A stretch of 64,000 nucleotides of DNA from Pseudomonas sp. WJP1 (GTDB lineage: Bacteria; Pseudomonadota; Gammaproteobacteria; Pseudomonadales; Pseudomonadaceae), in NCBI RefSeq assembly GCF_028471945.1, contig NZ_CP110128.1, positions 2,406,501 to 2,470,500 on the forward strand. Direction: 5' to 3'. Position 1 is the stretch's first letter. Each line of letters starts with the position of its first letter. Below are positions 1 to 9,250 of the stretch, piece after piece. A model generated the notes under the pieces. That model was not told the DNA's origin. It saw only the letters and a list, made by a program, of their open reading frames with translations, and searched no databases. Made by a program: the position numbers and the translations under genes.

Positions 1-1
1 A

Positions 2-526
2 TTCTCGCTGAAAGATTGCCTTGGCCGTGTCTGGCAGTGTGGTACCCTGCAGCTCGATTTTAACCTGCCTGTGCGTCTGGGTGCCGAATTCGTCTCCGAA
101 GACAACAGCCGCAAGCATCCGGTGATGTTGCACCGGGCGATCCTGGGCTCCTTCGAACGTTTCGTCGGAATCCTGATCGAGCACTACGAGGGTGCATTCC
201 CTGCGTGGCTGGCTCCGACCCAGGCAGTGATCATGAATATCACTGATAAACAGGCAGATTTTGCCGCCGAAGTGGAAAAAACTCTCAACGAAAGCGGGTT
301 TCGTGCCAAGTCTGACTTGAGAAATGAAAAGATCGGCTTTAAAATCCGCGAGCATACCTTGCTCAAGGTTCCCTATCTCTTGGTTATCGGAGATCGGGAA
401 GTCGAGATGCAGACTGTCGCTGTGCGTACTCGTGAAGGTGCTGACCTGGGCTCGATGCCCGTCGCCCAGTTCGCTGAGTTCCTCGCGCAAGCGGTTTCCC
501 GGCGTGGTCGCCAAGATTCGGAGTAA
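2..526 (+). CDS. thrS: Threonyl-tRNA synthetase, C-terminal part (5' end outside window)
   Basis: Threonyl-tRNA synthetase charges tRNA-Thr in the cytosol. The open frame runs in from the left edge, so no start codon is visible. The segment holds the end of the class II catalytic core ([14 protein letters not shown], then motif 3 with [16 protein letters not shown]) and the whole anticodon-binding domain ([11 protein letters not shown] to the C-terminus, ending RRGRQDSE). Its stop codon TAA (524-526) abuts the AUU-type start of infC, the classical thrS-infC-rpmI-rplT-pheST arrangement. The assignment is safe; only about the last 174 residues can be judged. Confidence 0.97.
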   Translation, partial: FSLKDCLGRVWQCGTLQLDFNLPVRLGAEFVSEDNSRKHPVMLHRAILGSFERFVGILIEHYEGAFPAWLAPTQAVIMNITDKQADFAAEVEKTLNESGFRAKSDLRNEKIGFKIREHTLLKVPYLLVIGDREVEMQTVAVRTREGADLGSMPVAQFAEFLAQAVSRRGRQDSE

Positions 527-528
527 TT

Positions 529-1077
529 ATTATTAAGCGTGAAATGAGACAAGATAAACGAACTGCACCGAAAGCCCCGATCAACGAGAATATCTCGGCA
601 CGCGAGGTTCGGTTAATTGGGGCTGAAGGTGAACAGCTCGGGATTGTGTCAATTGAAGACGCGCTTCTTAAGGCTGAAGAGGCCAAGCTGGATCTGGTGG
701 AGATTTCCGCCGATGCAGTACCACCTGTTTGCAAACTGATGGACTACGGCAAATCGATCTTCGAAAAGAAGAAGCAGATTGCTGCGGCCAAGAAAAACCA
801 GAAGCAGATCCAGGTTAAAGAAATCAAGTTTCGTCCAGGGACGGAGGAAGGGGATTACCAGGTAAAACTGCGCAACCTGGTACGTTTCCTGAGTGACGGG
901 GACAGGGCCAAGGTATCCTTGCGATTCCGCGGCCGTGAGATGGCCCACCAGGAGCTGGGGATGGAACTCCTCAAGCGAGTTGAAGGTGACTTGCTCGAGT
1001 ACGGTTCGGTCGAACAGCATCCTAAGATGGAAGGACGCCAGCTGATCATGGTCATCGCCCCGAAAAAGAAGAAGTAA
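529..1077 (+). CDS. infC: Translation initiation factor IF-3, probable AUU start
   Basis: IF-3 binds the 30S subunit and proofreads start codons. The protein has the N-domain ([21 protein letters not shown]), linker and C-domain ([23 protein letters not shown]) and ends in a Lys tail. The first ATG is at 544, but three in-frame ATT codons lie at 526, 529 and 532, with GGAG at 520-523. The reading from ATT adds I-K-R-E before the Met, as in other Pseudomonas IF-3 sequences. A non-canonical AUU start is the known basis of IF-3 autoregulation in enterobacteria. I placed the start at 529; 532 has better spacing from GGAG and 526 cannot be excluded. The gene overlaps or abuts thrS. Confidence 0.95.
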   Translation: MIKREMRQDKRTAPKAPINENISAREVRLIGAEGEQLGIVSIEDALLKAEEAKLDLVEISADAVPPVCKLMDYGKSIFEKKKQIAAAKKNQKQIQVKEIKFRPGTEEGDYQVKLRNLVRFLSDGDRAKVSLRFRGREMAHQELGMELLKRVEGDLLEYGSVEQHPKMEGRQLIMVIAPKKKK

Positions 1078-1137
1078 TCAACAGGGCACGGCAGGCCTTC
1101 TGATTATGTTTATCAACTGAATGCGGAGTATCCGAAC

Positions 1138-1332
1138 ATGCCAAAAATGAAGACCAAAAGTGGTGCTGCTAAGCGGTTTCTGAAAACTGCTAACGGTATC
1201 AAGCACAAGCACGCTTTCAAGAGCCACATCCTGACCAAAATGTCGACCAAGCGTAAGCGTCAACTGCGCGGTAGCAGCTTGCTGCATCCGTCTGACGTGG
1301 CAAAAGTCGAGCGCATGCTGCGCCTTCGTTAA
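1138..1332 (+). CDS. rpmI: 50S ribosomal protein L35
   Basis: Basic 64-residue ribosomal protein starting [14 protein letters not shown] and ending VERMLRLR, the usual length and sequence of L35. It sits between infC and rplT. ATG 1138 is preceded by GGAG about 6 nt upstream. In enterobacteria rpmI-rplT translation is repressed by L20; no such pseudoknot was verified here. Confidence 0.98.
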   Translation: MPKMKTKSGAAKRFLKTANGIKHKHAFKSHILTKMSTKRKRQLRGSSLLHPSDVAKVERMLRLR

Positions 1333-1360
1333 TTTTAGTCAAGAATAGAGGAAGTAACTC

Positions 1361-1717
1361 ATGGCTCGTGTAAAGCGTGGCGTCATTGCCCGTAAGCGTC
1401 ACAAAAAAATTCTGAAACTTGCTAAAGGCTACTACGGCGCACGCTCCCGCGTATTCCGTGTTGCCAAGCAAGCGGTAATCAAGGCAGGCCAATACGCCTA
1501 CCGTGACCGTCGTCAGAAAAAACGTCAGTTCCGCGCTCTGTGGATCGCTCGTATCAACGCTGGTGCTCGTATCAACGGTCTGTCCTACAGCCGTTTCATC
1601 GCCGGCCTGAAAAAAGCGTCCATCGAGATCGACCGTAAGGTTCTGGCTGATCTGGCAGTGAACGAAAAAGCGGCGTTTGCTGCGATTGTCGAGAAAGCTA
1701 AAGCCACCTTGGCTTAA
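1361..1717 (+). CDS. rplT: 50S ribosomal protein L20
   Basis: Basic 118-residue protein starting [19 protein letters not shown], a near-universal L20 start, and of typical length. L20 binds 23S rRNA early in 50S assembly. The gap from rpmI is 28 nt and holds a GAGG-type ribosome site (tagaggaag) upstream of ATG 1361. A strong hairpin follows before pheS. Confidence 0.98.
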   Translation: MARVKRGVIARKRHKKILKLAKGYYGARSRVFRVAKQAVIKAGQYAYRDRRQKKRQFRALWIARINAGARINGLSYSRFIAGLKKASIEIDRKVLADLAVNEKAAFAAIVEKAKATLA

Positions 1718-1772
1718 GTACCCCCGACAGTCACCCGGCCTCACCTCTGTGGGGCCAGGTGTTAAACGTCAT

Positions 1773-2843
<1,071 letters not shown>

Positions 2844-2869
2844 TCGTAACGAATTCTTAGGAGAGCAGG

Positions 2870-5251
2870 ATGAAATTCAGTGAACAATGGCTGCGTGGCT
2901 GGGTAAGCCCGCAGGTAAGTCGCGACGAGCTGGTTGCCCGTCTGTCGATGGCCGGTCTTGAGGTCGATAGCGTGACGCCGGCCGCCGGCGAATTCACCGG
3001 CGTGATCGTCGGCGAGGTGCTGAGCACCGAGCAGCACCCGGACGCCGACAAGCTTCGCGTTTGCCAGGTCAGCAATGGCTCGGAGACCTTCCAGGTGGTT
3101 TGCGGCGCGCCAAACGTGCGCCCGGGCCTGAAGATCCCGTTCGCCACCCTCGGTGCCGAGCTGCCGGGCGACTTCAAGATCAAGAAAGCCAAGCTGCGCG
3201 GCGTCGAGTCCAACGGCATGCTGTGCTCGCAAGCCGAGCTGCAAGTGGGCGAAGGCAACGATGGCCTGATGGAATTGCCGGCTGATGCGCCGGTAGGCCA
3301 GGACATTCGTGAATACCTGAAACTGGACGACGCCAGCATCGAAGTCGACCTGACGCCGAACCGTGGTGACTGCCTGTCCCTGGCCGGCCTGGCCCGTGAA
3401 GTCGGCGCGCTGTATGCCGCCCCGGTCACTCGTCCAGTGTTTGCCTCCGTTCCGGCCGTGCACGATGAAGTGCGTTCGGTTGAAGTGCTGGCCCCTGCCG
3501 CCTGCCCGCGTTACCTGGGTCGTGTGATACGTAACGTCGACCTGGCCAAGCCAACACCGCTGTGGATGGTCGAGCGCCTGCGTCGTGCCGACGTGCGCAG
3601 CATCGATGCTGCCGTCGACATCACCAACTACGTGATGCTGGAGCTGGGTCAACCACTGCACGCCTTCGATCTCGCCGAAATCAATGGCGGCATCCGCGTG
3701 CGCATGGCCATCGAGGGCGAGAAGCTGGTCCTGCTCGACGGTCAGGAAGTCAGCCTGCGTAGCGATACGCTGGTGATCGCCGACCACACCCGTGCCCTGG
3801 CAATCGCCGGCGTCATGGGTGGCGAGCACAGCGGCGTCAACACCGCGACCACCCGCGATATCTTCCTGGAAAGCGCGTTCTTCGATCAGATCGCTGTTGC
3901 TGGCAAGGCCCGCTCCTATGGCCTGCACACCGACGCATCGCACCGCTACGAGCGCGGTGTGGACTGGCAACTGGCCCGTGAAGCCATGGAGCGCGCCACT
4001 GGCCTGCTGCTGGACATCACCGGTGGCGAAGCCGGCCCGATCATCGAGACCGTCAGCGAACAGCACCTGCCGAAGATTGCCCCGGTCACCTTGCGTGCCC
4101 AGCGCATCACCCAGATGCTGGGCATGGAAATGGATTCGGCCGAAGTCGAGCGTCTGCTCAACGCCTTGGGCCTGACCGTGACTGCCGATGGGGCAGGGCA
4201 GTGGCGCGTGGAAGTGCCAAGCCATCGCTTCGATATCAGCCTTGAAGTCGACCTGATCGAAGAACTGGCTCGCCTGTATGGCTACAACCGCCTGCCGGTT
4301 CGTTACCCGCAAGCGCGCCTGGCGCCGCAAGCCAAGGCCGAAGCCCGTAGCGAGCTGCCTGAACTGCGTCGCCTGCTGGTCGCCCGTGGTTACCAGGAAG
4401 CGATCACCTACAGTTTCATCGATCCGAAACAGTTCGAGCTGTTCAATCCAGGCGTCGAGCCGTTGTTGCTGGCCAACCCGATCTCGAACGACATGGCTGC
4501 CATGCGCTCGTCCCTGTGGCCAGGCCTGGTCAAGGCGCTTTCGCACAACCTGAACCGCCAGCAGGATCGCGTTCGTCTGTTCGAAAGCGGCCTGCGTTTC
4601 GTCGGCCAGCTCGAAGGCCTGAAGCAAGAGCCGATGCTGGCCGGTGTAGTCTGCGGCAGCCGTCTGCCGGAAGGCTGGGCACAGGGTCGCGATACCGTCG
4701 ACTTCTTCGACGTCAAGGCTGACGTGGAAGCGGTGTTGGGCTTTGCCGGTGCGCTGGATGCCTTCAGCTTCGTGCCGGGCAAACACCCTGCGTTGCACCC
4801 GGGTCAAACCGCGCGCATCGAGCGTGAAGGTCGTCTGGTCGGTTTCGTCGGCGCCATCCACCCTGAACTGTCGAAAACCCTGGGTCTGGATCGTCCGGTC
4901 TTCGTTTTCGAGCTGGTCCTGGCGGAAGTGGCCTCGGGCAAAATGCCTAACTTCCACGAGTTGTCGCGCTTTCCTGAAGTGCGTCGTGACCTTGCACTGA
5001 TTGCGCACAAAGACGTTGCCGCCTCGGCGGTACTGGACGTAATCCGTGAAAATGCAGGCGAATGGCTGACAGACCTCAGGCTATTTGACGTGTATCAGGG
5101 TAAAGGCATTGATCCTGATAGAAAAAGCCTCGCAGTTGGCTTGACCTGGCAGCATCCATCGCGCACTCTTAATGACGATGAGGTGAATTCCACGACGCAA
5201 AACATCCTCACCTCGCTCGAACAAAGGTTGGACGCCACGTTAAGGAAGTGA
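2870..5251 (+). CDS. pheT: Phenylalanyl-tRNA synthetase beta subunit
   Basis: Structural and editing partner of PheS, 793 residues. It shows the N-terminal tRNA-binding domain (GVIVGEVLSTEQHPDADKLRVC, residues 44-66), the B3/B4 editing region (DLTPNRGDCLSLAGLAREVGA), the B5 domain and the C-terminal FDX-ACB anticodon-binding domain (SRFPEVRRDLALI). AGGAG lies 8 nt before ATG 2870. Long antisense open frames here, one of 722 codons, are composition artefacts. ihfA starts 3 nt after the stop. Confidence 0.98.
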   Translation: MKFSEQWLRGWVSPQVSRDELVARLSMAGLEVDSVTPAAGEFTGVIVGEVLSTEQHPDADKLRVCQVSNGSETFQVVCGAPNVRPGLKIPFATLGAELPGDFKIKKAKLRGVESNGMLCSQAELQVGEGNDGLMELPADAPVGQDIREYLKLDDASIEVDLTPNRGDCLSLAGLAREVGALYAAPVTRPVFASVPAVHDEVRSVEVLAPAACPRYLGRVIRNVDLAKPTPLWMVERLRRADVRSIDAAVDITNYVMLELGQPLHAFDLAEINGGIRVRMAIEGEKLVLLDGQEVSLRSDTLVIADHTRALAIAGVMGGEHSGVNTATTRDIFLESAFFDQIAVAGKARSYGLHTDASHRYERGVDWQLAREAMERATGLLLDITGGEAGPIIETVSEQHLPKIAPVTLRAQRITQMLGMEMDSAEVERLLNALGLTVTADGAGQWRVEVPSHRFDISLEVDLIEELARLYGYNRLPVRYPQARLAPQAKAEARSELPELRRLLVARGYQEAITYSFIDPKQFELFNPGVEPLLLANPISNDMAAMRSSLWPGLVKALSHNLNRQQDRVRLFESGLRFVGQLEGLKQEPMLAGVVCGSRLPEGWAQGRDTVDFFDVKADVEAVLGFAGALDAFSFVPGKHPALHPGQTARIEREGRLVGFVGAIHPELSKTLGLDRPVFVFELVLAEVASGKMPNFHELSRFPEVRRDLALIAHKDVAASAVLDVIRENAGEWLTDLRLFDVYQGKGIDPDRKSLAVGLTWQHPSRTLNDDEVNSTTQNILTSLEQRLDATLRK

Positions 5252-5254
5252 CGT

Positions 5255-5557
5255 ATGGGGGCTTTGACGAAAGCTGAGATGGCGGAACGTCTGTATGAAG
5301 AGCTGGGCCTGAACAAGCGGGAAGCCAAGGAATTGGTCGAACTGTTTTTCGAGGAAATCAGGCACGCTCTTGAAGACAACGAGCAGGTCAAATTGTCCGG
5401 TTTCGGCAATTTCGACCTTCGGGACAAACGCCAGCGGCCTGGCCGCAACCCGAAAACGGGGGAAGAAATCCCGATCACGGCTCGCCGTGTGGTCACCTTT
5501 CGTCCAGGGCAGAAGTTGAAGGCCCGAGTTGAGGCTTATGCTGGAACCAAGTCATAA
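5255..5557 (+). CDS. ihfA: Integration host factor alpha subunit
   Basis: IHF-alpha pairs with IHF-beta to bend DNA by about 160 degrees, acting in site-specific recombination, sigma-54 promoters and phage integration. The 100-residue protein carries the HU/IHF signature ([25 protein letters not shown], with the intercalating Pro in the beta arm). It follows pheT by 3 nt, as in most gammaproteobacteria. Tyrosine integrases such as the one at 6139-7317 often use IHF as a cofactor. Confidence 0.98.
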   Translation: MGALTKAEMAERLYEELGLNKREAKELVELFFEEIRHALEDNEQVKLSGFGNFDLRDKRQRPGRNPKTGEEIPITARRVVTFRPGQKLKARVEAYAGTKS

Positions 5558-5894
5558 CGACGAGCTTCCCGTCATACCAGGCAAACGCTACTTCACCATT
5601 GGTGAAGTCAGCGAGCTGTGTGCGGTAAAACCACACGTGCTGCGCTACTGGGAGCAGGAGTTTCCTCAACTCAACCCCGTCAAACGCCGTGGAAACCGCC
5701 GGTATTATCAGCGCCAGGACGTGCTGATGATCCGGCAGATCCGCGCGCTGCTGTACGATCAGGGTTTCACCATCGGCGGCGCACGCCTGCGCCTGTCCGG
5801 CGATGAAGCCAAAGACGACACCACCCAGTACAAACAGATGATCCGGCAGATGATTGCCGAGCTCGAAGATGTGCTGGTTGTGCTCAAGAAATAA
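5538..5894 (+). CDS. MerR-family regulator following ihfA
   Basis: A 118-residue cytosolic DNA-binding protein with an N-terminal winged HTH of the MerR type (residues 11-75: [28 protein letters not shown], then [10 protein letters not shown]) and a short C-terminal helix that would form the dimer coiled coil. No Cys-rich effector site is present, so it is not a metal sensor. ATG 5538 was chosen over a TTG at 5529; it overlaps the end of ihfA by 20 nt, the arrangement conserved in Pseudomonas. Its target genes are not known to me. Confidence 0.93.
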   Translation: MLEPSHNDELPVIPGKRYFTIGEVSELCAVKPHVLRYWEQEFPQLNPVKRRGNRRYYQRQDVLMIRQIRALLYDQGFTIGGARLRLSGDEAKDDTTQYKQMIRQMIAELEDVLVVLKK

Positions 5895-5983
5895 ATTCCT
5901 GCATTTAAATACTTCCAGTTTTCAAAAGCTTGCGATATATTCTTGAGCGTCCCTCGAGATGAGGAACGAGTAACACGCCTAGT

Positions 5984-6060
5984 CGGGGCGTAGCGCAGTC
6001 CGGTAGCGCACTAGCATGGGGTGCTAGGGGTCGAGTGTTCGAATCACTCCGTCCCGACCA
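5984..6060 (+). tRNA. tRNA-Pro (anticodon GGG)
   Basis: The 77 nt fold as a full cloverleaf: acceptor CGGGGCG/CGTCCCG, D arm, anticodon stem CTAGC/GCTAG with loop ATGGGGT (anticodon GGG at 6018-6020), T arm GAGTG-TTCGAAT-CACTC, and encoded CCA. It decodes CCC/CCU. The part from the anticodon stem to CCA is repeated at 16529 and 23175, so this gene is the integration target for the elements to its right. The gene itself remains intact. Confidence 0.97.
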
Positions 6061-6061
6061 T
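6014..6061 (+). repeat. attL-type copy of the tRNA-Pro attachment core
   Basis: 48 bp from the anticodon stem through CCA plus one T. It is identical to 16529-16576, and its last 47 bp are identical to 23175-23221. It is the left boundary of the integrated block. Confidence 0.92.
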
Positions 6062-6076
6062 ATTTTTCAATGACTT

Positions 6077-6105
6077 AGCCCAACTTTCACGAGTTGGGCT
6101 TTTTC
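6077..6105 (+). terminator. Intrinsic terminator after tRNA-Pro
   Basis: Perfect 9-bp stem (agcccaact at 6077-6085 with 6092-6100), 6-nt loop and five T. Each of the three att copies is followed by a different terminator, so this one was probably brought by element A while the native one is now at 23236. Confidence 0.8.
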
Positions 6106-6107
6106 AT

Positions 6108-6130
6108 GTGCGTGACTTTTGCGTGACTTC
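6108..6130 (+). repeat. Element A terminal direct repeat, left copy (possible integrase arm sites)
   Basis: 23 bp made of a doubled gcgtgactt motif (11-bp period), identical to 16416-16438 at the other end of element A. Placement just inside each att copy and the internal doubling fit arm-type integrase binding sites. This is inferred from position only. Confidence 0.55.
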
Positions 6131-6138
6131 TCGATTTT

Positions 6139-7317
6139 TCACGCCTGTTTCCTCTTCAAGATTGTCAGGACCGGTCCGCGCGAATCGGTTGCTGATACCA
6201 TGTTCGCAGCTTCAATCAGATGCTCGAGTTCAGCGCCCGAATAGTGACTGGTGATGCTGCCGTTCTTGTGGCCCAGAAGTGCCTTTCGGTCTTCCTCAGT
6301 CACGCCTGCTGCGCGTAGCCGACGGCCAAATGTGTGTTTGAGGTCGTGGATCCTAATGGATGCATAACCTGGGTGAGCGGGGCGAAGGTTTTCCTCCTGC
6401 CAGAGTTTCGCCGCTCTCACCCGCGCCTTCTTCCAGGCCGAGTCGTTCATCCGGTGCACCGCGGTACCGTTGTAAGGGAAAACCCACTCCTTGCTCAGTC
6501 CACGCTGCTGCTCGATGATTGACCTTGCTACGCTGTTGAGCACGACCAGTCGCTCATCACCGTTTTTCACCCCGGACCGTTCGTGTCTGCCGCCGAAATC
6601 AGCCGGGATCAGAAATACGCTGGTCCCAAGCTCCGGTACCGCAATCTCCCAATCCCATCGCAGCTTGCAGACTTCCTGCTCCCGCGTGCCGGTGTTCACC
6701 TTGAACAACGCCATGGTTTGCAGGTGGGCTGGCAACTCCCCAAAAAGAATCGACTGCTCCTGCCATGACATTGGGTACGGCTTGCGGCTCGACTTCTTCT
6801 CTTCCAATTTCGTGAGCATTGGCACGCTATCCAGCCACGGCCTGCGCTCATCGTCTCGCCACTTCCTGGCACACAACGACAAAACCCGAACCACTCGCTC
6901 GATCGAGATGTTCACCGTTCTGTTGCTCACACCCTTCTTAACCTTGCCGTCCTCGAGCTTCTTGGTCGCCAACCTGTCCTTGATGAAAGGCACCAGGGCT
7001 TCGTCATCAATGTGGGTGAGCGGTATATCGCCAATGAACGGGTCCAACTGAGAAAGGTGGTGTGCCGATAAATTGATTGAAGGCTGGTCCTTGAACTCCA
7101 GCAGGAAGCGAGTCGCCGCCTCCCGCCAGATCCTGACCTTCTTTACGCCGTACACCTTCTGCTGGCGGATCTGCTCCAGCCTGAAGATCAGGTAGCGTTC
7201 CGCTTCTTCCCGGTCACCAGTTCCAGTGCTTTCGCAAAGTCGTTCTCCGTTGATTTTCTTGTCGATATGCCAGATGCCTTTCCTCTCGGAGAGGCCTGTG
7301 ATCGATTTTCGCGCCAT
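6139..7317 (-). CDS. int: Phage tyrosine integrase of element A
   Basis: 392-residue tyrosine recombinase that would integrate element A at tRNA-Pro. It has an N-terminal arm-binding part, a core-binding SAM-like domain and a C-terminal catalytic domain. Visible catalytic residues are Arg in NTGTREQEVCKLRW, the H-D-L-K-H box (Lys where Arg is commoner, which I have seen in related integrases), Gly-His in LLGHKNG and the Tyr nucleophile in SHYSGAELEH. The start ATG is preceded by AAGGAG. The 3' end faces the tRNA, 78 nt from the att core. It appears intact, unlike the integrase of element B. Confidence 0.95.
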   Translation of the reverse strand: MARKSITGLSERKGIWHIDKKINGERLCESTGTGDREEAERYLIFRLEQIRQQKVYGVKKVRIWREAATRFLLEFKDQPSINLSAHHLSQLDPFIGDIPLTHIDDEALVPFIKDRLATKKLEDGKVKKGVSNRTVNISIERVVRVLSLCARKWRDDERRPWLDSVPMLTKLEEKKSSRKPYPMSWQEQSILFGELPAHLQTMALFKVNTGTREQEVCKLRWDWEIAVPELGTSVFLIPADFGGRHERSGVKNGDERLVVLNSVARSIIEQQRGLSKEWVFPYNGTAVHRMNDSAWKKARVRAAKLWQEENLRPAHPGYASIRIHDLKHTFGRRLRAAGVTEEDRKALLGHKNGSITSHYSGAELEHLIEAANMVSATDSRGPVLTILKRKQA

Positions 7318-7439
7318 GATTTATCTCCTTTCAGGCGCTCGCTGCGGGGCAATTGTTGCTCCGGGGCGCGTTTTTTATCAATTGCTTTGGCCTCGACATA
7401 CGCCGTCGCCCAGTCATCGAGCTCCTGCCGGTCGAAGCC
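7188..7439 (-). pseudogene. Excisionase-like gene remnant upstream of int
   Basis: On the minus strand just before int, the frame reads GFDRQELDDWATAYVEAK, which looks like the C-terminal half of an AlpA/Xis-type winged HTH protein (F-D-R-Q-E-L-D-W). The open frame continues about 130 nt into int, a long overlap, so its true end is unsure. Its 5' part is lost: at about 7430-7445 the sequence changes to tail-fibre coding on the opposite strand. The HTH itself is missing, so it cannot be functional as read. Confidence 0.55.
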
Positions 7440-8146
7440 GACACCGCGCTCACCTATAGAACAGACGGTCGTGCGTCGTTCTCCGAAGTTGCGGTTCAAG
7501 TAGCGGCTGCATTGTTTAGCACGCAGGGAATGTACATGGGATGGAACTCTTCATCCCAAGGTGAAGGACGTTTCATTGTCAACAGAGGTGGTGGTAACGG
7601 GGGGTTACGTGGCGATCAGTGAACGCTGATAACTCAGCCACCGGACCAACAATGTCTTACTCATATGCCGGGCTGCTCACAGTGCCGACATTGAGCGTAG
7701 GCACACCCATTCGCCTCGGGTCAGGCGGTACAGGCGCCACGTCTATGGGTGCAGCGGCGGTAGGTGCAGTTTCGCAAGCTAGCGGCGTACCGACCGGAAA
7801 GATATTAGAGGCTGGTTCAAACGCGAATGGTACGTTTATCAAGCTTGCTGACGGTACGCTGATTTGCAGATACAAATACGCAGTTATCCGCACGATGAGT
7901 AGTCCGACAGGTTCACTATTTTTTGGTGGATCTGGTGAAGGGGCTAAAAACTTTCCATACCCATTCATTGCAGCCCCCGCTATTAATATACAAGGCGCGC
8001 TGGAGACAGGCGAAGGCTGGTTTGTGCCGGGCTCCACACTCTTGAACTCCACAACGCAATGGCCTAGCGGTTATGTGTTTACACAAATTTCAAGAGGGGC
8101 AATGATTCTATCAATTGATTATGTAGCAATAGGGCGGTGGTTTTAA
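7440..8146 (+). pseudogene. Phage tail-fibre gene, 5'-truncated and frameshifted (element A)
   Basis: The first frame reads DTALTYRTDGRASFSEVAVQ and GMYMGWNSSSQGEGRFIVNRGGG, typical of tail-fibre stalk repeats. After the run of six G at about 7600, one T appears to be missing (GGTTACG where the homologous reading F-T-W-R needs GGTTTACG). The frame then moves to NADNSATGPTMSYSYAGLLTVPTL and continues to the C-terminal tip at 8146. The 5' end is fused to the excisionase remnant. A GTG at 7619 could start a C-terminal fragment of 175 residues. Tail fibres bind the host surface, so this is a relic receptor-binding protein. Confidence 0.8.
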
Positions 8147-8481
8147 TGAAAATTATGCTTAGTCCGCAACGTCGGGACGACACACTTGAAGTTATCAAGA
8201 ATGGTGACGTTTTGACAGTTAACGGTGAAGATTTCGACTTTTCGCCAGTTGGCGAAGGCGACACTTTGCCCGCAGGCGCCATTTCATCGGGATGGTTTAC
8301 TTATGAGGTTGATCGAGTGAACGGGGAACTTGAACTAACCTTAATCCTGCCAAACCCTTGGAACTATAGCCCTGAACAAGCTTTTCCGGTTTCGTTGCTT
8401 AACGTACCTGACGGCCCGGTTGCGTTTCCGTTGCCGCTTCCAGAAGTCCCTAGCGAAACCGTGAGTGAGGAGCAGGCATGA
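8146..8481 (+). CDS. Small phage protein between tail fibre and fibre assembly gene
   Basis: 111 residues starting MKIMLSPQRRDDTLEVIKNGD; start chosen at 8146 because TAATG couples it to the fibre stop. It is acidic, with a Pro-rich C-terminus (PLPLPEVPSE), and has no recognised domain. Proteins with this start are commonly found next to tail-fibre genes in Pseudomonas prophages. It overlaps the next gene by 4 nt (ATGA), so the three genes are translationally coupled. The role is unknown; a fibre accessory or chaperone is possible. Confidence 0.75.
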   Translation: MKIMLSPQRRDDTLEVIKNGDVLTVNGEDFDFSPVGEGDTLPAGAISSGWFTYEVDRVNGELELTLILPNPWNYSPEQAFPVSLLNVPDGPVAFPLPLPEVPSETVSEEQA

Positions 8482-8843
8482 ATATCGACTGGACCCAGCT
8501 CATCACCAAAGCCATGAAAGACGCTGCCGCGCTGGCCGCGCACCTGGCCGCAATGAAAACTGAACTCGGCGAGAAGAATGCCAAAGCGGCAGCGCAGATC
8601 GTCCGCATACAAGATCGAGTAGACACGCTCGGTTACGGCATCGATGCCGGCGAAGCGACCGAAGAGGACGAAGCCGAGCAGGCCGTGTTGTTGCTCAATC
8701 TCAAAGCCTGGAAAGCCTACAAGTTCGCGCTGGGCAAGGTGGCCGCCAAGGCGTCATGGCCTGCCAATCCAGAGTGGCCGGTCGAGCCAACTGTTCCGGA
8801 CATTGCTGCTGACCCAATGGCTCGCACCGCTGAATTGATGTAG
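8478..8843 (+). CDS. Tail-fibre assembly-type protein (element A)
   Basis: 121 residues, mainly helical (MNIDWTQLITKAMKDAAALAAHLAAMKTEL, Ala-rich) followed by a WPxxPxWP motif (KASWPANPEWPVEPT) typical of Tfa-like fibre chaperones, where it follows an LKAWKAYKFALGKV helix. The same LW/K-Y-x-x-ALxx-W-P pattern recurs in the element B gene at 19445-19801. It would help fold the fibre encoded upstream. It is intact although its fibre gene is broken. Confidence 0.75.
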   Translation: MNIDWTQLITKAMKDAAALAAHLAAMKTELGEKNAKAAAQIVRIQDRVDTLGYGIDAGEATEEDEAEQAVLLLNLKAWKAYKFALGKVAAKASWPANPEWPVEPTVPDIAADPMARTAELM

Positions 8844-8864
8844 CGCGCCGAAGCGGCACAACGC

Positions 8865-8890
8865 ACCCGCCACTGAGCGGGTTTATTTTT
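8865..8890 (+). terminator. Hairpin terminator after the fibre assembly gene
   Basis: Stem acccgc/gcgggt (8865-8870 with 8877-8882), loop cactga, T-rich tail. Core and loop are identical to the hairpin at 10760-10777; the two flank the 8919-10726 gene block. Confidence 0.75.
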
Positions 8891-8918
8891 GTCCAAAATT
8901 TGAAGTCGGAGATACACC

Positions 8919-9132
8919 ATGCCTTTCATCGTCATCAATTCCAGCAACGCCTTCGACCCAATCAATCTGGTCGAGTTTGCTACGGCTGAAGAGGCCGACG
9001 CCGAGGCTCGCGAGTCTTAGGCGCCCAGCCCTAGGCGGTGGTTGTACTGCACAGCTGATCAACACCTACAGCGCCAAGGTGACTATTATGGAGAAGCCAG
9101 TACCTGAAGTGATCGCGGAGCCAGCCAGCTGA
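8919..9132 (+). pseudogene. Frameshifted small phage protein gene
   Basis: ATG 8919 begins MPFIVINSSNAFDPINLVEFATAEEADAEARES and stops at 9020. A second frame then reads QLINTYSAKVTIMEKPVPEVIAEPAS to TGA 9130-9132, which looks like the lost C-terminal half of the same 70-residue protein. The frames are offset by one, with the damage between about 9010 and 9050. A ribosome site (cggag) precedes the ATG. The function is unknown; such genes are typical of the fibre/lysis junction of Pseudomonas prophages. Confidence 0.65.
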
Positions 9133-9250
9133 GCGCTGTCCATGTCCACCAATTGCGGGTGATTAAATTGATTGGTGATGCCCTGACGATGGGCATCACC
9201 ATATGGATTCGCTATACAATGGCGCATTACACATTGCAGGCCGCATCTTC

